Assembly (NCBI RefSeq): GCF_000686025.1
Contig: NZ_JMLQ01000002.1
Location: forward strand, 584,739 to 648,738
DNA length: 64,000 nt
Direction of reading: 5' to 3'
From: Rhodococcus sp. UNC23MFCrub1.1
GTDB lineage: Bacteria > Actinomycetota > Actinomycetes > Mycobacteriales > Mycobacteriaceae
Part shown: positions 1 to 8,282 of the stretch, in pieces
How positions within the stretch are numbered: position 1 is the first letter of the stretch
Layout: each line of letters opens with the position of its first letter
Made by a program: the position numbers and the translations under genes
The notes under the pieces: generated by a model
Seen by the model: only the letters and a program-made list of their open reading frames with translations
The model's database searches: none
What the model was told of the DNA's origin: nothing

Positions 1-9
1 AAACGGCAG

Positions 10-31
10 CGGACAAAACGATGATCGTCCG
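10..31. promoter_or_regulatory. candidate operator upstream of the PucR gene
   Basis: Two nested inverted repeats lie 85-106 bases before the regulator start: CGGAC...GTCCG (10-14 and 27-31) and the odd palindrome ACGATGATCGT (18-28). PucR-type regulators often control their own gene, so an operator here is plausible. The arms are short and this could be chance. Confidence 0.25.
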
Positions 32-115
32 GGGGTGGGGCACTCCGACTTGTCCAGTGCGGTAGCGGGGGTGTTCCCTTGCGTCGGGAGCTTCCCGACC
101 GGAAAGGGGTACGTC

Positions 116-1636
116 GTGACGGTGTCGGTGCGCTGGGTTCTGGCGCAGAAGGCGCTCGCCCTCGAACTGCGAGCCGGCGCGGGCGGGCTGGACCGCGAGG
201 TGTCGTTCGTGCACACCACGGAACTGTCGGAACCGTTCCGGTGGCTCTCCGGCGGAGAACTGCTGCTCACCACGGGGTTGAGGCTGCCGGTGACGACACC
301 GGAGCGGGTGGCATACCTCGAGGGACTGCACGACGCCGGTGTCGCGGCGGTGGGATTCGGCACGGGCCTGTCGTTCGCCGAGGTGCCGTCCGACCTCGTC
401 GAGGCCGCTGATCGGCTGGGTCTGCCCGTCCTCGAGGTCCCCCTGCCCACGCCGTTCGCGGCGGTGGTGACTCTCGTGATGAACCGATTGGCGGAGCAGC
501 AGTACGACGCCGTCGTGCGTGCGTCCCGTGCGCAGCCGCGGATGACCCGCGCCGTGGTCGCCGGGGGCGCCGCCGCGATCGTCCGGGAGCTGGCGACGGC
601 CACGTCGTCCGCGGTGGTGCTCCTCGACGACACCGGACGGGTGCTCGAACAGCATCCGCGCGGTGGCGGTTCCGGTGTGCTGGACGAGATCCGCACCCTC
701 GCAGCCGAACGCGGAACCGTGTCCAGCCGGGTCTCGGTGACCCCGGCGGGCATCTCGATCAGTGTGCAGCGCATCGCCATCGGCTCGGCGACGCACGGCC
801 ACGTGGCGGTGGTGGGGCCGGTGCTGGGGAACGTCGACCACATTCTCGTGGGCCACGCGGCGTCACTCCTGGCGCTCGACTTCGAGAAGCCGGCGCGGGT
901 GCAGTCGGCGCAGGACAAGCTCAACTCCGTGGCACTGAGCCTCGTGCTGTCCGATCTCGACGGCCTGGCACCCGTGTGGGCGCAGATCGATCTGGCCGCG
1001 GGGGCCGACGGCACCGTGCGCGCCGTGACCGTCGATGCCGACACGCCCTCGCGAGCCCAGCGTGTCGAGGCCGCGATGGCGACCCACAGCGCTGCGGCGG
1101 GCCGTCAGCTGTTCGCTCGGCGCTGGTCGTCGCGGGTGACCCTGGTGACGCGCGGAACCGACGATTCGACGTTCGCGGCATCGACGATGGCCGGTCTGGA
1201 GAACTCGGAACGTCGGCGGCTCCGGGTGGGAATCAGTGCGCCGCATCCTGTTCCGCAGCTCGCGCAGGCGGTGGAGGAGAGTCGGCTGGCGGCGTCGTCC
1301 GCCGCGGCCGGCGCCCATCCCGTGGAGTTCGGCTCGTTGGTGGGCGGCGTCCTGCTGGCGCACGCCTCGACGCGTCAGGCCCTCGCGACCGTCGGTGACG
1401 CGACCATCGCGCCCCTCGAGAAGTACGACGCCGCCAACGGGACCGACCTGGTGGCGTCCCTGCGTGCGTTCCTCGAGGCGAACGGCCACTGGGAGTCGGC
1501 GGCCTCGGCCCTCGGGGTGCATCGACACACGTTGCGCAGCAGGGTCTCGCGCATCGAGGCGACGGTGCCGTGCTCCCTCGACGATGCCCGCGTGCGCGCC
1601 GAGCTGCTGCTCGCCCTCATCGCACGCGGGACCTGA
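116..1636 (+). CDS. PucR family transcriptional regulator
   Basis: A cytosolic DNA-binding regulator of about 506 residues. The first ~130 residues match the PucR N-terminal domain (purine catabolism regulator-like, with the stretch SGGELLLTTGLRLP). A CdaR GGDEF-like middle follows. The last ~60 residues form the PucR C-terminal helix-turn-helix (SAASALGVHRHTLRSRV). I chose the GTG at 116 because GGAAAGGGG ends about 6 bases upstream and the family domain begins at once; an in-frame GTG at 35 only adds non-conserved residues. The gene ends 3 bases from the convergent putrescine oxidase gene. PucR proteins usually sense a nitrogenous catabolite and control neighbouring catabolic genes, so putrescine oxidase is the likeliest target (inference). 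Confidence 0.88.
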   Translation: MTVSVRWVLAQKALALELRAGAGGLDREVSFVHTTELSEPFRWLSGGELLLTTGLRLPVTTPERVAYLEGLHDAGVAAVGFGTGLSFAEVPSDLVEAADRLGLPVLEVPLPTPFAAVVTLVMNRLAEQQYDAVVRASRAQPRMTRAVVAGGAAAIVRELATATSSAVVLLDDTGRVLEQHPRGGGSGVLDEIRTLAAERGTVSSRVSVTPAGISISVQRIAIGSATHGHVAVVGPVLGNVDHILVGHAASLLALDFEKPARVQSAQDKLNSVALSLVLSDLDGLAPVWAQIDLAAGADGTVRAVTVDADTPSRAQRVEAAMATHSAAAGRQLFARRWSSRVTLVTRGTDDSTFAASTMAGLENSERRRLRVGISAPHPVPQLAQAVEESRLAASSAAAGAHPVEFGSLVGGVLLAHASTRQALATVGDATIAPLEKYDAANGTDLVASLRAFLEANGHWESAASALGVHRHTLRSRVSRIEATVPCSLDDARVRAELLLALIARGT

Positions 1637-1639
1637 CGG

Positions 1640-3001
1640 TCAGCCTCGAAGCGCGCTCGCGATCACCTCGGCGGTGCGGTGGCCCATGCGCACGGCTCCG
1701 TCGACGTGCTGATACCCCTCGGCCGCGATGTCGGAGCAGGAGAAGTGGATCGGGCCGACCGGGGTGCGGACGTCGCGTCCGTAGCGGTGCAGACCGCCGA
1801 GATCGAAGCTGGCCGCGTACGCGCCGCGCGTCCATTCCTCGGTGCCCCAGTCGGACTCGTAGTAGACGACCGGATCGAGCGCCTTCGGTCCGAGATACGT
1901 GGCGATCGACTCGAGGATCGTGCGCTTGCGCTCCGCGGCGCCGAGTTCGAACATCGCGTCCGCCTTCTCGTCCGACACGAAGGCGACGAGGGTGCCACGG
2001 GAGTCCTCGTGGTTGGTGTTGTCGTACACCTCCTGGGCGATCTGGGTGGCGCCGAAACCGGTGCCCGACAACCCTTCCTCCCGCCAGAACGGACTGTCGT
2101 ACACCGCATGCACCTTGATGACGAGACCGAGGGACTGGTGCTGATGCATCTGGTGCTGACGGCGAGGGAGGGGCGGGTCGTACGAGATCCGCGTGTACAG
2201 ATTCGGCGGCACGGCGACGATCACCCGGCGCGCCGTCACCTCGAGCTCCCTGTCCGCGAGAACGGTGACGCCGTCGTCGGTCCAGCGGATCGTCCGCACC
2301 GGCGCGTTCAGGTGCACGTCGTCACCGAGGCGCTCGGCCATGGCGACCGACACCTGCTGCATGCCCTGCACGACGCGCTTGTCGAGAATGAAGCTGTCGT
2401 CGACGAGGTTGGAGAATGAGCCTGCCGACGCAGCCATGAGCACGGCCTGCAGCGCAGAGAATGCATGGGCGGGCTTGGTGAGCATCCCGCCCGCGATGAA
2501 CATGCCGATGTTCGCGGTGGCTTCGGCGTCGTCGGACTGCTGCGCGAGCCATCCCTCGAAGGACACCGTGTCGAGCTCGCGGGCCAGCGGGTGCGCCCAG
2601 GGCTCCTCGGGCCCGATCTCCGCGGCGAGTTTGTCGAGCATCGCGATGAGACGGTCGATCTCCTTCACCGTCGACTCGGCGACGGGGAAGTCCTCGCCGG
2701 TGTAGCGCGTGGCGACACCCGCGGTGTCGACGTAGACGGACTCGCCCTCGCGGTACCGGTCGAACGTCTCGAGCCCCAACTCGCCGAGCAGGTCGATCAA
2801 GGCCGTCTGGTCGGGCGAGACCCACTGGCCGCCCAGCTCGAGCACGGCGCCGTCGATCTCCTTGGTCCAGGTCCGGCCACCCACCCGGTCGCGTGCCTCC
2901 AGGACGGCCACGGTGAGGCCGGCCTTCCGCAGCGCGGTAGCGGCGGCGAGACCCGAGGGCCCGGCTCCGACGATGGCGACGTCCCGGTCGACTGAGGGCA
3001 C
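1640..3001 (-). CDS. puo: putrescine oxidase (FAD-dependent flavin amine oxidase)
   Basis: Oxidatively deaminates putrescine to 4-aminobutanal, ammonia and H2O2 in the cytosol, feeding polyamines into GABA and succinate metabolism. The 453-residue protein opens with a Rossmann FAD site (VAIVGAGPSG, then LEARDRVGGRTW) and ends with the flavin amine-oxidase C-terminal FAD contact near AAEGYQHVDGAVRMG. Stretches such as GGQWVSPDQTALIDLL, IAGGMLTKPAHAFSALQAV and RRQHQMHQHQSLGLV agree closely with what I remember of Rhodococcus erythropolis putrescine oxidase, including its length, so this is more specific than a generic monoamine oxidase. The start is GTG with CAGGAG about 8 bases upstream. The H2O2 formed may relate to the OsmC peroxidase encoded divergently at 3197. 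Confidence 0.9.
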   Translation of the reverse strand: MPSVDRDVAIVGAGPSGLAAATALRKAGLTVAVLEARDRVGGRTWTKEIDGAVLELGGQWVSPDQTALIDLLGELGLETFDRYREGESVYVDTAGVATRYTGEDFPVAESTVKEIDRLIAMLDKLAAEIGPEEPWAHPLARELDTVSFEGWLAQQSDDAEATANIGMFIAGGMLTKPAHAFSALQAVLMAASAGSFSNLVDDSFILDKRVVQGMQQVSVAMAERLGDDVHLNAPVRTIRWTDDGVTVLADRELEVTARRVIVAVPPNLYTRISYDPPLPRRQHQMHQHQSLGLVIKVHAVYDSPFWREEGLSGTGFGATQIAQEVYDNTNHEDSRGTLVAFVSDEKADAMFELGAAERKRTILESIATYLGPKALDPVVYYESDWGTEEWTRGAYAASFDLGGLHRYGRDVRTPVGPIHFSCSDIAAEGYQHVDGAVRMGHRTAEVIASALRG

Positions 3002-3196
3002 GGTGTGGCTCCTGTTCAGGTGGGGTTGTGGTCATCCCAGTCTGCCCGGTCCGGTGCAGGCACGCGCAACGCCGAAATGTCGCACACCTGTCGCGTCACC
3101 TGGACGCCTCGGCGTGGGGGTCGCGGACGGACGGCCCGAGAATCTGCGTGATCGCAACCCTGGCCCGAGGATGGACAGTGCTCGACCGTGGGGTGC

Positions 3197-3670
3197 ATGA
3201 CTTCCACCATTCGCACCTCCGTCGTTCCCTTCGTCGTGGAGGCGTCCGGTACCGGCGTCGCCCAGCACCTCGTCGTCGAGGGCACGGCCGGGCACGAGTT
3301 CGACGCCGACGCGTACCCGGCCTTCGGCGGCAGGGACGAGGCACCGAGCCCGCTCTTCTACGCACTCGGTGCGCTGACCTCGTGCAACCAGGTCACGGCC
3401 TCACTCGTCGCCAAGGATTTGGGCATCACGCTGGGGAAGTTCAGCTTTCGCGTGCAGGGTGACCTGGACACCGCCGTCCTGGTGACCGGCGCCGACGGCA
3501 ACTCGAACTTCGACACCGTCACCGTCGAGGCGACGGTGGAGACCGACGCGACCGGTGATGCGTTCGATCACTTCGTCGCGGAGGTCGAGCGTCGCTGCCC
3601 CGTGACGCAGCTGTTCGTGCGCAGCGGAGTGGGCTTCGTGAACACCTGGACGCGCGCCGAGCCGGCCTGA
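3197..3670 (+). CDS. OsmC/Ohr family protein
   Basis: About 157 residues from ATG 3197 (a GTG lies 9 bases earlier). The OsmC fold uses two cysteines to reduce organic and fatty acid hydroperoxides. Both are visible: C63 in ALTSCNQV at the start of the central helix and C134 in ERRCPVTQ. A thiol peroxidase role is therefore chemically possible. The spacing and the SCNQ context look more like the general OsmC/YhfA-type branch than true Ohr, so the substrate is uncertain. It is divergent from putrescine oxidase with 195 bases between, and is followed by a large palindrome. No strong Shine-Dalgarno is visible. Confidence 0.8.
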   Translation: MTSTIRTSVVPFVVEASGTGVAQHLVVEGTAGHEFDADAYPAFGGRDEAPSPLFYALGALTSCNQVTASLVAKDLGITLGKFSFRVQGDLDTAVLVTGADGNSNFDTVTVEATVETDATGDAFDHFVAEVERRCPVTQLFVRSGVGFVNTWTRAEPA

Positions 3671-3714
3671 CGAGCCATCCCGCGCCTCCAGGGCTTCGCG
3701 GGCTTTCCTGGCCT

Positions 3715-3776
3715 CGCGAGTACGTCCGAAGTGTCGTCGCATCGCCGCTGATCACGACACTGTGGACGTACTCGCG
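3715..3776. repeat. large imperfect palindrome (hairpin, 23-base arms)
   Basis: The left arm (3715-3737) and right arm (3754-3776) are inverted copies that pair at 21 of 23 positions, with a 16-base loop. The mismatches are two adjacent bases; 13 paired bases lie outside them and 8 inside. It sits between the OsmC stop (3670) and the leaderless promoter of the SRPBCC gene. It lacks the T-tract of a classic terminator and is much longer than an ordinary operator. It may be a REP/MITE-like dispersed element, a Rho-independent-like terminator, or a cruciform regulatory site. Confidence 0.7.
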
Positions 3777-3794
3777 GAGAGCCTGCTGCGTGGC

Positions 3795-3806
3795 TACGCT
3801 CCTACG
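3795..3806 (+). promoter_or_regulatory. leaderless promoter -10 of the SRPBCC gene
   Basis: TACGCT at 3795-3800 is followed by 6 bases and then ATG 3807, with no Shine-Dalgarno between. This is the usual actinobacterial leaderless layout and fixes the start codon. The same hexamer at the same distance precedes the peptidase E gene at 59732. Confidence 0.5.
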
Positions 3807-4217
3807 ATGATCAGTCGACACGTGAGTGCAGTGATACCCGCGCCGCCCGAGGCCGTGTACGACTTTCTGGCCGACGTCGACAACCTCACTGCCTGGGCCG
3901 CAGGACTCGCATCGGGCTTCACCCGCGACGGTGACGACTTGCTGGCGGAGTCACCGATGGGCACGGTCCGGGTGCGGTTCGTCCCGCGCAACGCTTTCGG
4001 GGTGCTTGACCACGACGTGACGCTGCCCGACGGCACCGTCGTGAACAACCCGCTGCGGGTGCTCGCCCATCCGGACGGCGCCGAGGTGGTGTTCACGGTC
4101 CGGCAACTGAGCATGACCGACGACGAGTTCGAGCGGGACTGCGCCGCCGTCGCTGCTGATCTGGAGTCCGTGCGGGCGGTCTTCGGCCGACCTCGCTCCG
4201 GCACATCTATCACCTGA
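3807..4217 (+). CDS. SRPBCC family protein (START/Bet v 1-like)
   Basis: About 136 residues. The N-terminus (SRHVSAVIPAPPEAVYDFLADV) is the standard opening strand and helix of polyketide cyclase/START-fold proteins, which form a hydrophobic ligand cavity. No catalytic residues can be assigned and the ligand is unknown. The start at ATG 3807 is supported by the leaderless -10 just upstream. Its 3' end overlaps the convergent hydrolase gene by 8 bases. Confidence 0.75.
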   Translation: MISRHVSAVIPAPPEAVYDFLADVDNLTAWAAGLASGFTRDGDDLLAESPMGTVRVRFVPRNAFGVLDHDVTLPDGTVVNNPLRVLAHPDGAEVVFTVRQLSMTDDEFERDCAAVAADLESVRAVFGRPRSGTSIT

Positions 4218-4920
4218 GCACCTGGATGACGGCAGCGGGATCGTCCGCCATCATCACGTGCCCGGCGTTCGGTATCTCGACGACCTCGACACCGGCCTGA
4301 CGAAGCCGGCCGGTGTGCGTTGGTTCTCCCGTCCTCGATCCGTACAGCAGTGTTCTCGGCACGTGGGACACGAGCAGGATGTCGAGAACGGTGGTGTCCG
4401 GCGGGCCCACACAGAGGCCGACAGCACTGCGGTGGAGCGCGACCGGATCGGCCAGCCGAAGCGTCTCCGCCCACGCGGCGTCGGCCCGGGCGATGAGTGA
4501 CGTCACTCCCTGTGTTGCGAAGTCCTCTTCCGACTGTCCCGCGATCTCGACACTCGCCTCGCCGTCGAAGGGGAGAAGGTTCGGCTCGAGGACGGTCAGT
4601 CGTCGTACGAGGTCGGGTCGTGCCCGCGACAGGACGATGGCGATGGATCCACCCATACTGTGTCCGACGACGTCGAGTCCGACGAGTTCGTGCTGATCCA
4701 GCATCCGGGCGACGGCGAGCGCGTGATCGTCCAGGGTGTAGCCGTCGGTCGCCACGTCGGCGCTGTCGGCGAATCCGAGCAGATCCGGGAGCAACCGCAG
4801 GCGGTCGTCCAGTCCTGCGGCCACGGTCCCGAAGGCAGCGACACCCGCCGACCCGAGACCATGAAGGAACACGGTGGCTCGACGACGTTCGCCCGGCAAT
4901 ACCGCCGTGTGGAGGGTCAT
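4210..4920 (-). CDS. alpha/beta hydrolase
   Basis: A 236-residue soluble hydrolase. The oxyanion segment FLHGLGS is near residue 18, the nucleophile elbow GHSMGGS places S88, and the C-terminal NAGHVMM carries the catalytic His. The usual acidic residue after the sixth strand is not obvious: the LLYGSRTGEP segment lacks the normal Asp and may use Glu. The substrate is unknown; esterases and hydrolases of small esters share this layout. The gene looks leaderless, with TAGGTT (4928-4933, minus strand) seven bases before the ATG. Confidence 0.82.
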   Translation of the reverse strand: MTLHTAVLPGERRRATVFLHGLGSAGVAAFGTVAAGLDDRLRLLPDLLGFADSADVATDGYTLDDHALAVARMLDQHELVGLDVVGHSMGGSIAIVLSRARPDLVRRLTVLEPNLLPFDGEASVEIAGQSEEDFATQGVTSLIARADAAWAETLRLADPVALHRSAVGLCVGPPDTTVLDILLVSHVPRTLLYGSRTGEPTHTGRLRQAGVEVVEIPNAGHVMMADDPAAVIQVLR

Positions 4921-5081
4921 GGCGCCGAACCTACCGGGTCTCGCTCACTCGGCGGAACGCCCGATTCGTCGTAAATGATGGTGCGGCCGGTGTTTTCAGC
5001 GCACTCTCAGGTCACGAGCCGTCGAGAAACGTACTGTCGACCGGGGTGCGCAGAGCGTGCATCGGTCGTCAGGAGGACGTT

Positions 5082-5288
5082 ATGGCAGGCATCGCCGACA
5101 AGTTCGACAAGGCATACGCGGACAAGACGATCGAGGAACTGGCCGACGCGCCGGTCGCGGCCCTCAAGGGCGTCAGCGACGGCGATGCGGAGAAGTTGAA
5201 GGCTGCCTTCAACATCACCACGGTGCGCGATCTCGGCACCAACAAGTACTTCCTGTGGGCTCAGGCTGCGGCCACGCTCGCGCAGTAG
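5082..5288 (+). CDS. small conserved protein with helix-hairpin-helix-like repeat
   Basis: 68 residues starting at ATG 5082, with a perfect AGGAGG at 5071-5076. The central part (APVAALKGVSDGDAEKLKAA then NITTVRDLG) has the 'hydrophobic-G-V-x...A-x-x-L...T-V-x-D-L' pattern of the HhH/DUF4332 fold. In larger proteins that fold contacts DNA backbones or acts as a protein-protein module. The strong ribosome binding site suggests abundant expression. Its function is unknown. It is convergent with the DedA gene. Confidence 0.75.
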   Translation: MAGIADKFDKAYADKTIEELADAPVAALKGVSDGDAEKLKAAFNITTVRDLGTNKYFLWAQAAATLAQ

Positions 5289-5305
5289 GACCGTGCAGGG
5301 TGCGG

Positions 5306-5956
5306 TCAGGCGTCCGACCGTCGGCGTCGCCGGATGCGCTTGGTCACCAGCACCACCACCGCCACCGCGATGAGCCCGATGACGACGTACTGGAACACCG
5401 AGGCGTAATCCTCGACGTAGTGCCAGTTCTCCCCGAGGAAGTAGCCCGCGAGCACGAAGATCGTGTTCCACAGGAGGCTGCCGAGCGTCGTGTAGAGCAG
5501 GAACTGCAGGACCGGCATCCCGGACACGCCTGCGGGCACCGAGATGCCGGATCGCACGAGCGGAATCATCCGACCGAAGAACACGGCGGAGCGGCCGTGG
5601 CGCACGAACCATTCGTCGGCCTTGGTCAGATCGTCCGTGCTGACGAACGGCATCCTGTCCACGGCGGCGTACATCCGGTCGCGGCCCAGCTTCTTGCCCA
5701 GCCAGTAGAGGCCGAGAGCGCCGAGCACCGATCCGAGCGTGGTCCAGAACAGTGCGCTCGCGAGGGAGAAGCCACCCTGTGACGCGGTGAACCCGGCCAG
5801 CGGGAGGATGATCTCGCTGGGCAGCGGTGGGAAGAAGTTCTCGGCGGCCACGGCGATGCCGGCGCCCGGCCCGCCGATGCTCTCCATCAGGCTGACGGCC
5901 CAGCCTGCGATTCCACCCAGTTCCGTACTGGCGGCAGCGGTGACGGTGTCGCTCAT
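5306..5956 (-). CDS. DedA family membrane protein
   Basis: A 216-residue inner-membrane protein of the DedA/SNARE-associated (VTT) family, whose members act in undecaprenyl phosphate or phospholipid recycling and membrane homeostasis. The signature re-entrant segment is present near residue 38 (AAENFFPPLPSEIILPLAG), as is the second conserved loop FFGRMIPLVRSGISVPAG. The C-terminus has a transmembrane helix followed by a basic tail (TKRIRRRRRSDA). The gene appears leaderless: TAAAGT (5963-5968, minus strand) lies six bases before the ATG. Confidence 0.9.
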   Translation of the reverse strand: MSDTVTAAASTELGGIAGWAVSLMESIGGPGAGIAVAAENFFPPLPSEIILPLAGFTASQGGFSLASALFWTTLGSVLGALGLYWLGKKLGRDRMYAAVDRMPFVSTDDLTKADEWFVRHGRSAVFFGRMIPLVRSGISVPAGVSGMPVLQFLLYTTLGSLLWNTIFVLAGYFLGENWHYVEDYASVFQYVVIGLIAVAVVVLVTKRIRRRRRSDA

Positions 5957-5976
5957 GCCCGCACTTTACCGGGGGT

Positions 5977-8250
5977 TTACTCCGCGAGAGCCCGCGCGAG
6001 GTGGGTGCCGGTGTGCGTCCGGGCCAGAACGAGCTCGTCGACGGTGCCCGTGAACACCACCTCGCCGCCGTCGTGACCCCCGTCGGGACCGAGGTCCACG
6101 ACCCAGTCGGCGGCCGCGACGACGTCCATGTTGTGCTCGATCACGATGACCGACCGACCCTCGTCGACCATGCCGGACAGCAGTCCGACCAGGTTGTCCA
6201 CGTCGGACGAGTGCAGTCCGGTGGTGGGCTCGTCGAGCACCAGGACCGGGGAGTTGCCCACCAGTTCCGTCGCCAGCTTGAGGCGCTGACGCTCGCCGCC
6301 GGACAGGGACGTCAGGTTCTGGCCCAGGGACAGATAACCGAGACCGACATCACTGCACCGCCGGAGTACGTCGCGCACCTTCTTCACGGTGAAGAACTCG
6401 CGGGCCTCGTCGACGGACATGTCGAAGACGTCGGCGATCGAGACGCCGTCGACGGTGTGCTTGATCGCGCCGGATCGGAAGCGTCGACCCTGGCAGGTCT
6501 CGCACGTACTCGACACCGGGTCGGTGAAGCCGAGGTCGGTGAAGATCATGCCGGTGCCCTGACAGTCGGGGCAGGCTCCGTCAGAGTTCGGCGAGAACAG
6601 CGCTGCGGGTTGTCCCGTTCGCTTGGCGAAGTGTGCACGGATCGGATCGAGCAGTCCGGTGTAGGTGGCGGGTGAGGAGCGGCGCGAACCGCGGATGGGT
6701 GCCTGGTCGATGACCACCGCGTCGGGCCGGACGTCGCGGAGGTGGCCGTGGATCAGACTCGACTTGCCCGAGCCCGCGACACCGGTGACCGCCACGAGAA
6801 CGCCGAGCGGGATGTCCACCGACACGTTCTTCAGATTGTGGCTGTCGGCGTTCTCGATGCGCATCCACCCGTTCGGAGTGCGCGGGGTGCGCCGCGATCG
6901 ACCGTCTCGACGCAGCGCCGTCCCGGTACGCGTCTCGGACTGCCGCAGTTCGGGCCAGGTGCCCTCGAAGACCACCGTGCCGCCGTGCTTTCCGGCGCCT
7001 GGGCCGATCTCGACGATGCGGTCGGCGATGGCCATCACCTCCGCGTCGTGTTCGACGACGAGCACGGTGTTCCCCTTGTCGCGCAACGCGATCAGCATGT
7101 CGTTCAGCCGGTGCACGTCGCGCGGGTGCAGCCCGGTGGTGGGCTCGTCGAAGACGTACAGCATGTCGTTGAGCGTGGCGCCGAGGTGGCGCACCATCTT
7201 GATGCGCTGGGACTCGCCGCCCGACAGCGAGGACGTCGCACGATCGAGGCTCAGGTACCCGAGTCCGAGATCGACCAGTCGACGGAGCTGTGTCACCACC
7301 TCGCGGCGTGGGCCGTCCAGGTCGCCGAGCGCCCACGTGTCCATGACGTCGGCGAGGTCGGAGACCTGCATCGCGAACGCGTCGGGGATCGAGAGTCCCT
7401 CGAGCGTCGCGGCGTGCACCGTCTCGTTGAGTCGAGTTCCCCTGCAGGACGGGCACACTCCCCGCGTGACGATACGGTCGTACGCCTCCTTCGACTTGCC
7501 CTTCAACGCGTCGGCATCCTTGGAGAGATAGCTTCGACGGAACCGGGAGAGCAGCCCCTCGTACGTCTTGAACACGGCGTCCGGGTTGACCATCTCGACC
7601 TCGCCGGGCGACGCGTCGAAGAACAGGTGCCGCTCGCGCGGGGAGTACTGCTCGAGGGGAACGTCGAGATCGAACAGTCCCGAGTCCGCGTACAGCCGGT
7701 AGGGCCACTTGCCGGGCAGGAAGTCCGGGTGCTTCACGGGGCCCTCACGCAACGACTTCGACTGATCCACCAACTCGTCGATGTCGATGACCTTCGCCTC
7801 GCCCAACCCCTCGCACTCGGGACACATGCCGGCAGGATCGTTGAACGAGAACGCGTTGGCATAGCCGATGGACGGGGTGACTCCGCGCGACCACAGCATG
7901 CGGAGCCAGTCGCCGATGTCGGTGATGGTGCCGACGGTGGAGCGAGGGCTGCCGAAGAGGCGCTTCTGGTCGACGATGACGACGGCCGACAGGTTGGCGA
8001 TGAGATCGGCGTCCGGCCGACCGTAGGACGGCAGGAAGGTCTGGGCGAACGCGCTGAACGTGGAGTTGATCTGCCGCTGCGCCTCCGCGGCGATCGTGTC
8101 GAACACGAGCGAGCTCTTCCCGGACCCCGAGACCCCGGCGAACACGATCAGCCACCGTTTGGGGAGATCGATGTCGATGTCACGCAGATTGTTCTCCCGC
8201 GCGCCGCGCACGGTGATGGTGGACAGAGCGTCGTTCGGTGGCGTCGTCAC
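5977..8250 (-). CDS. UvrA-like ABC ATPase (short, DrrC/UvrA2 type)
   Basis: 757 residues with two ABC ATPase halves, each with a Walker A (GVSGSGKSSLVFDT near residue 39; GVAGSGKSSLIHG near 490), UvrA-type zinc knuckles (CPECEGLG, CPSCRGTR, CPDCQGTG, CETCQGRR) and signature LSGGESQR and LSGGERQR motifs. It is about 200 residues shorter than canonical UvrA (~950), which fits the UvrA2/DrrC class lacking the UvrB-binding insert. Such proteins give resistance to DNA-binding drugs or other lesions rather than core nucleotide excision repair. It starts at GTG 8250 and lies 20 bases upstream of the DedA gene on the same strand. Confidence 0.88.
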   Translation of the reverse strand: MTTPPNDALSTITVRGARENNLRDIDIDLPKRWLIVFAGVSGSGKSSLVFDTIAAEAQRQINSTFSAFAQTFLPSYGRPDADLIANLSAVVIVDQKRLFGSPRSTVGTITDIGDWLRMLWSRGVTPSIGYANAFSFNDPAGMCPECEGLGEAKVIDIDELVDQSKSLREGPVKHPDFLPGKWPYRLYADSGLFDLDVPLEQYSPRERHLFFDASPGEVEMVNPDAVFKTYEGLLSRFRRSYLSKDADALKGKSKEAYDRIVTRGVCPSCRGTRLNETVHAATLEGLSIPDAFAMQVSDLADVMDTWALGDLDGPRREVVTQLRRLVDLGLGYLSLDRATSSLSGGESQRIKMVRHLGATLNDMLYVFDEPTTGLHPRDVHRLNDMLIALRDKGNTVLVVEHDAEVMAIADRIVEIGPGAGKHGGTVVFEGTWPELRQSETRTGTALRRDGRSRRTPRTPNGWMRIENADSHNLKNVSVDIPLGVLVAVTGVAGSGKSSLIHGHLRDVRPDAVVIDQAPIRGSRRSSPATYTGLLDPIRAHFAKRTGQPAALFSPNSDGACPDCQGTGMIFTDLGFTDPVSSTCETCQGRRFRSGAIKHTVDGVSIADVFDMSVDEAREFFTVKKVRDVLRRCSDVGLGYLSLGQNLTSLSGGERQRLKLATELVGNSPVLVLDEPTTGLHSSDVDNLVGLLSGMVDEGRSVIVIEHNMDVVAAADWVVDLGPDGGHDGGEVVFTGTVDELVLARTHTGTHLARALAE

Positions 8251-8282
8251 GCCGTAGGGATACCAGACCGAGCGGACACCCG

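Noticed and set aside
3679..3712. Short inverted repeats CCCGCG/CGCGGG and CCAGG/CCTGG after the OsmC gene, considered as a terminator
   Set aside because: Stems of 5-6 bases with 12-15-base loops and no T-tract are weak; the adjacent 62-base palindrome is a far better structure.
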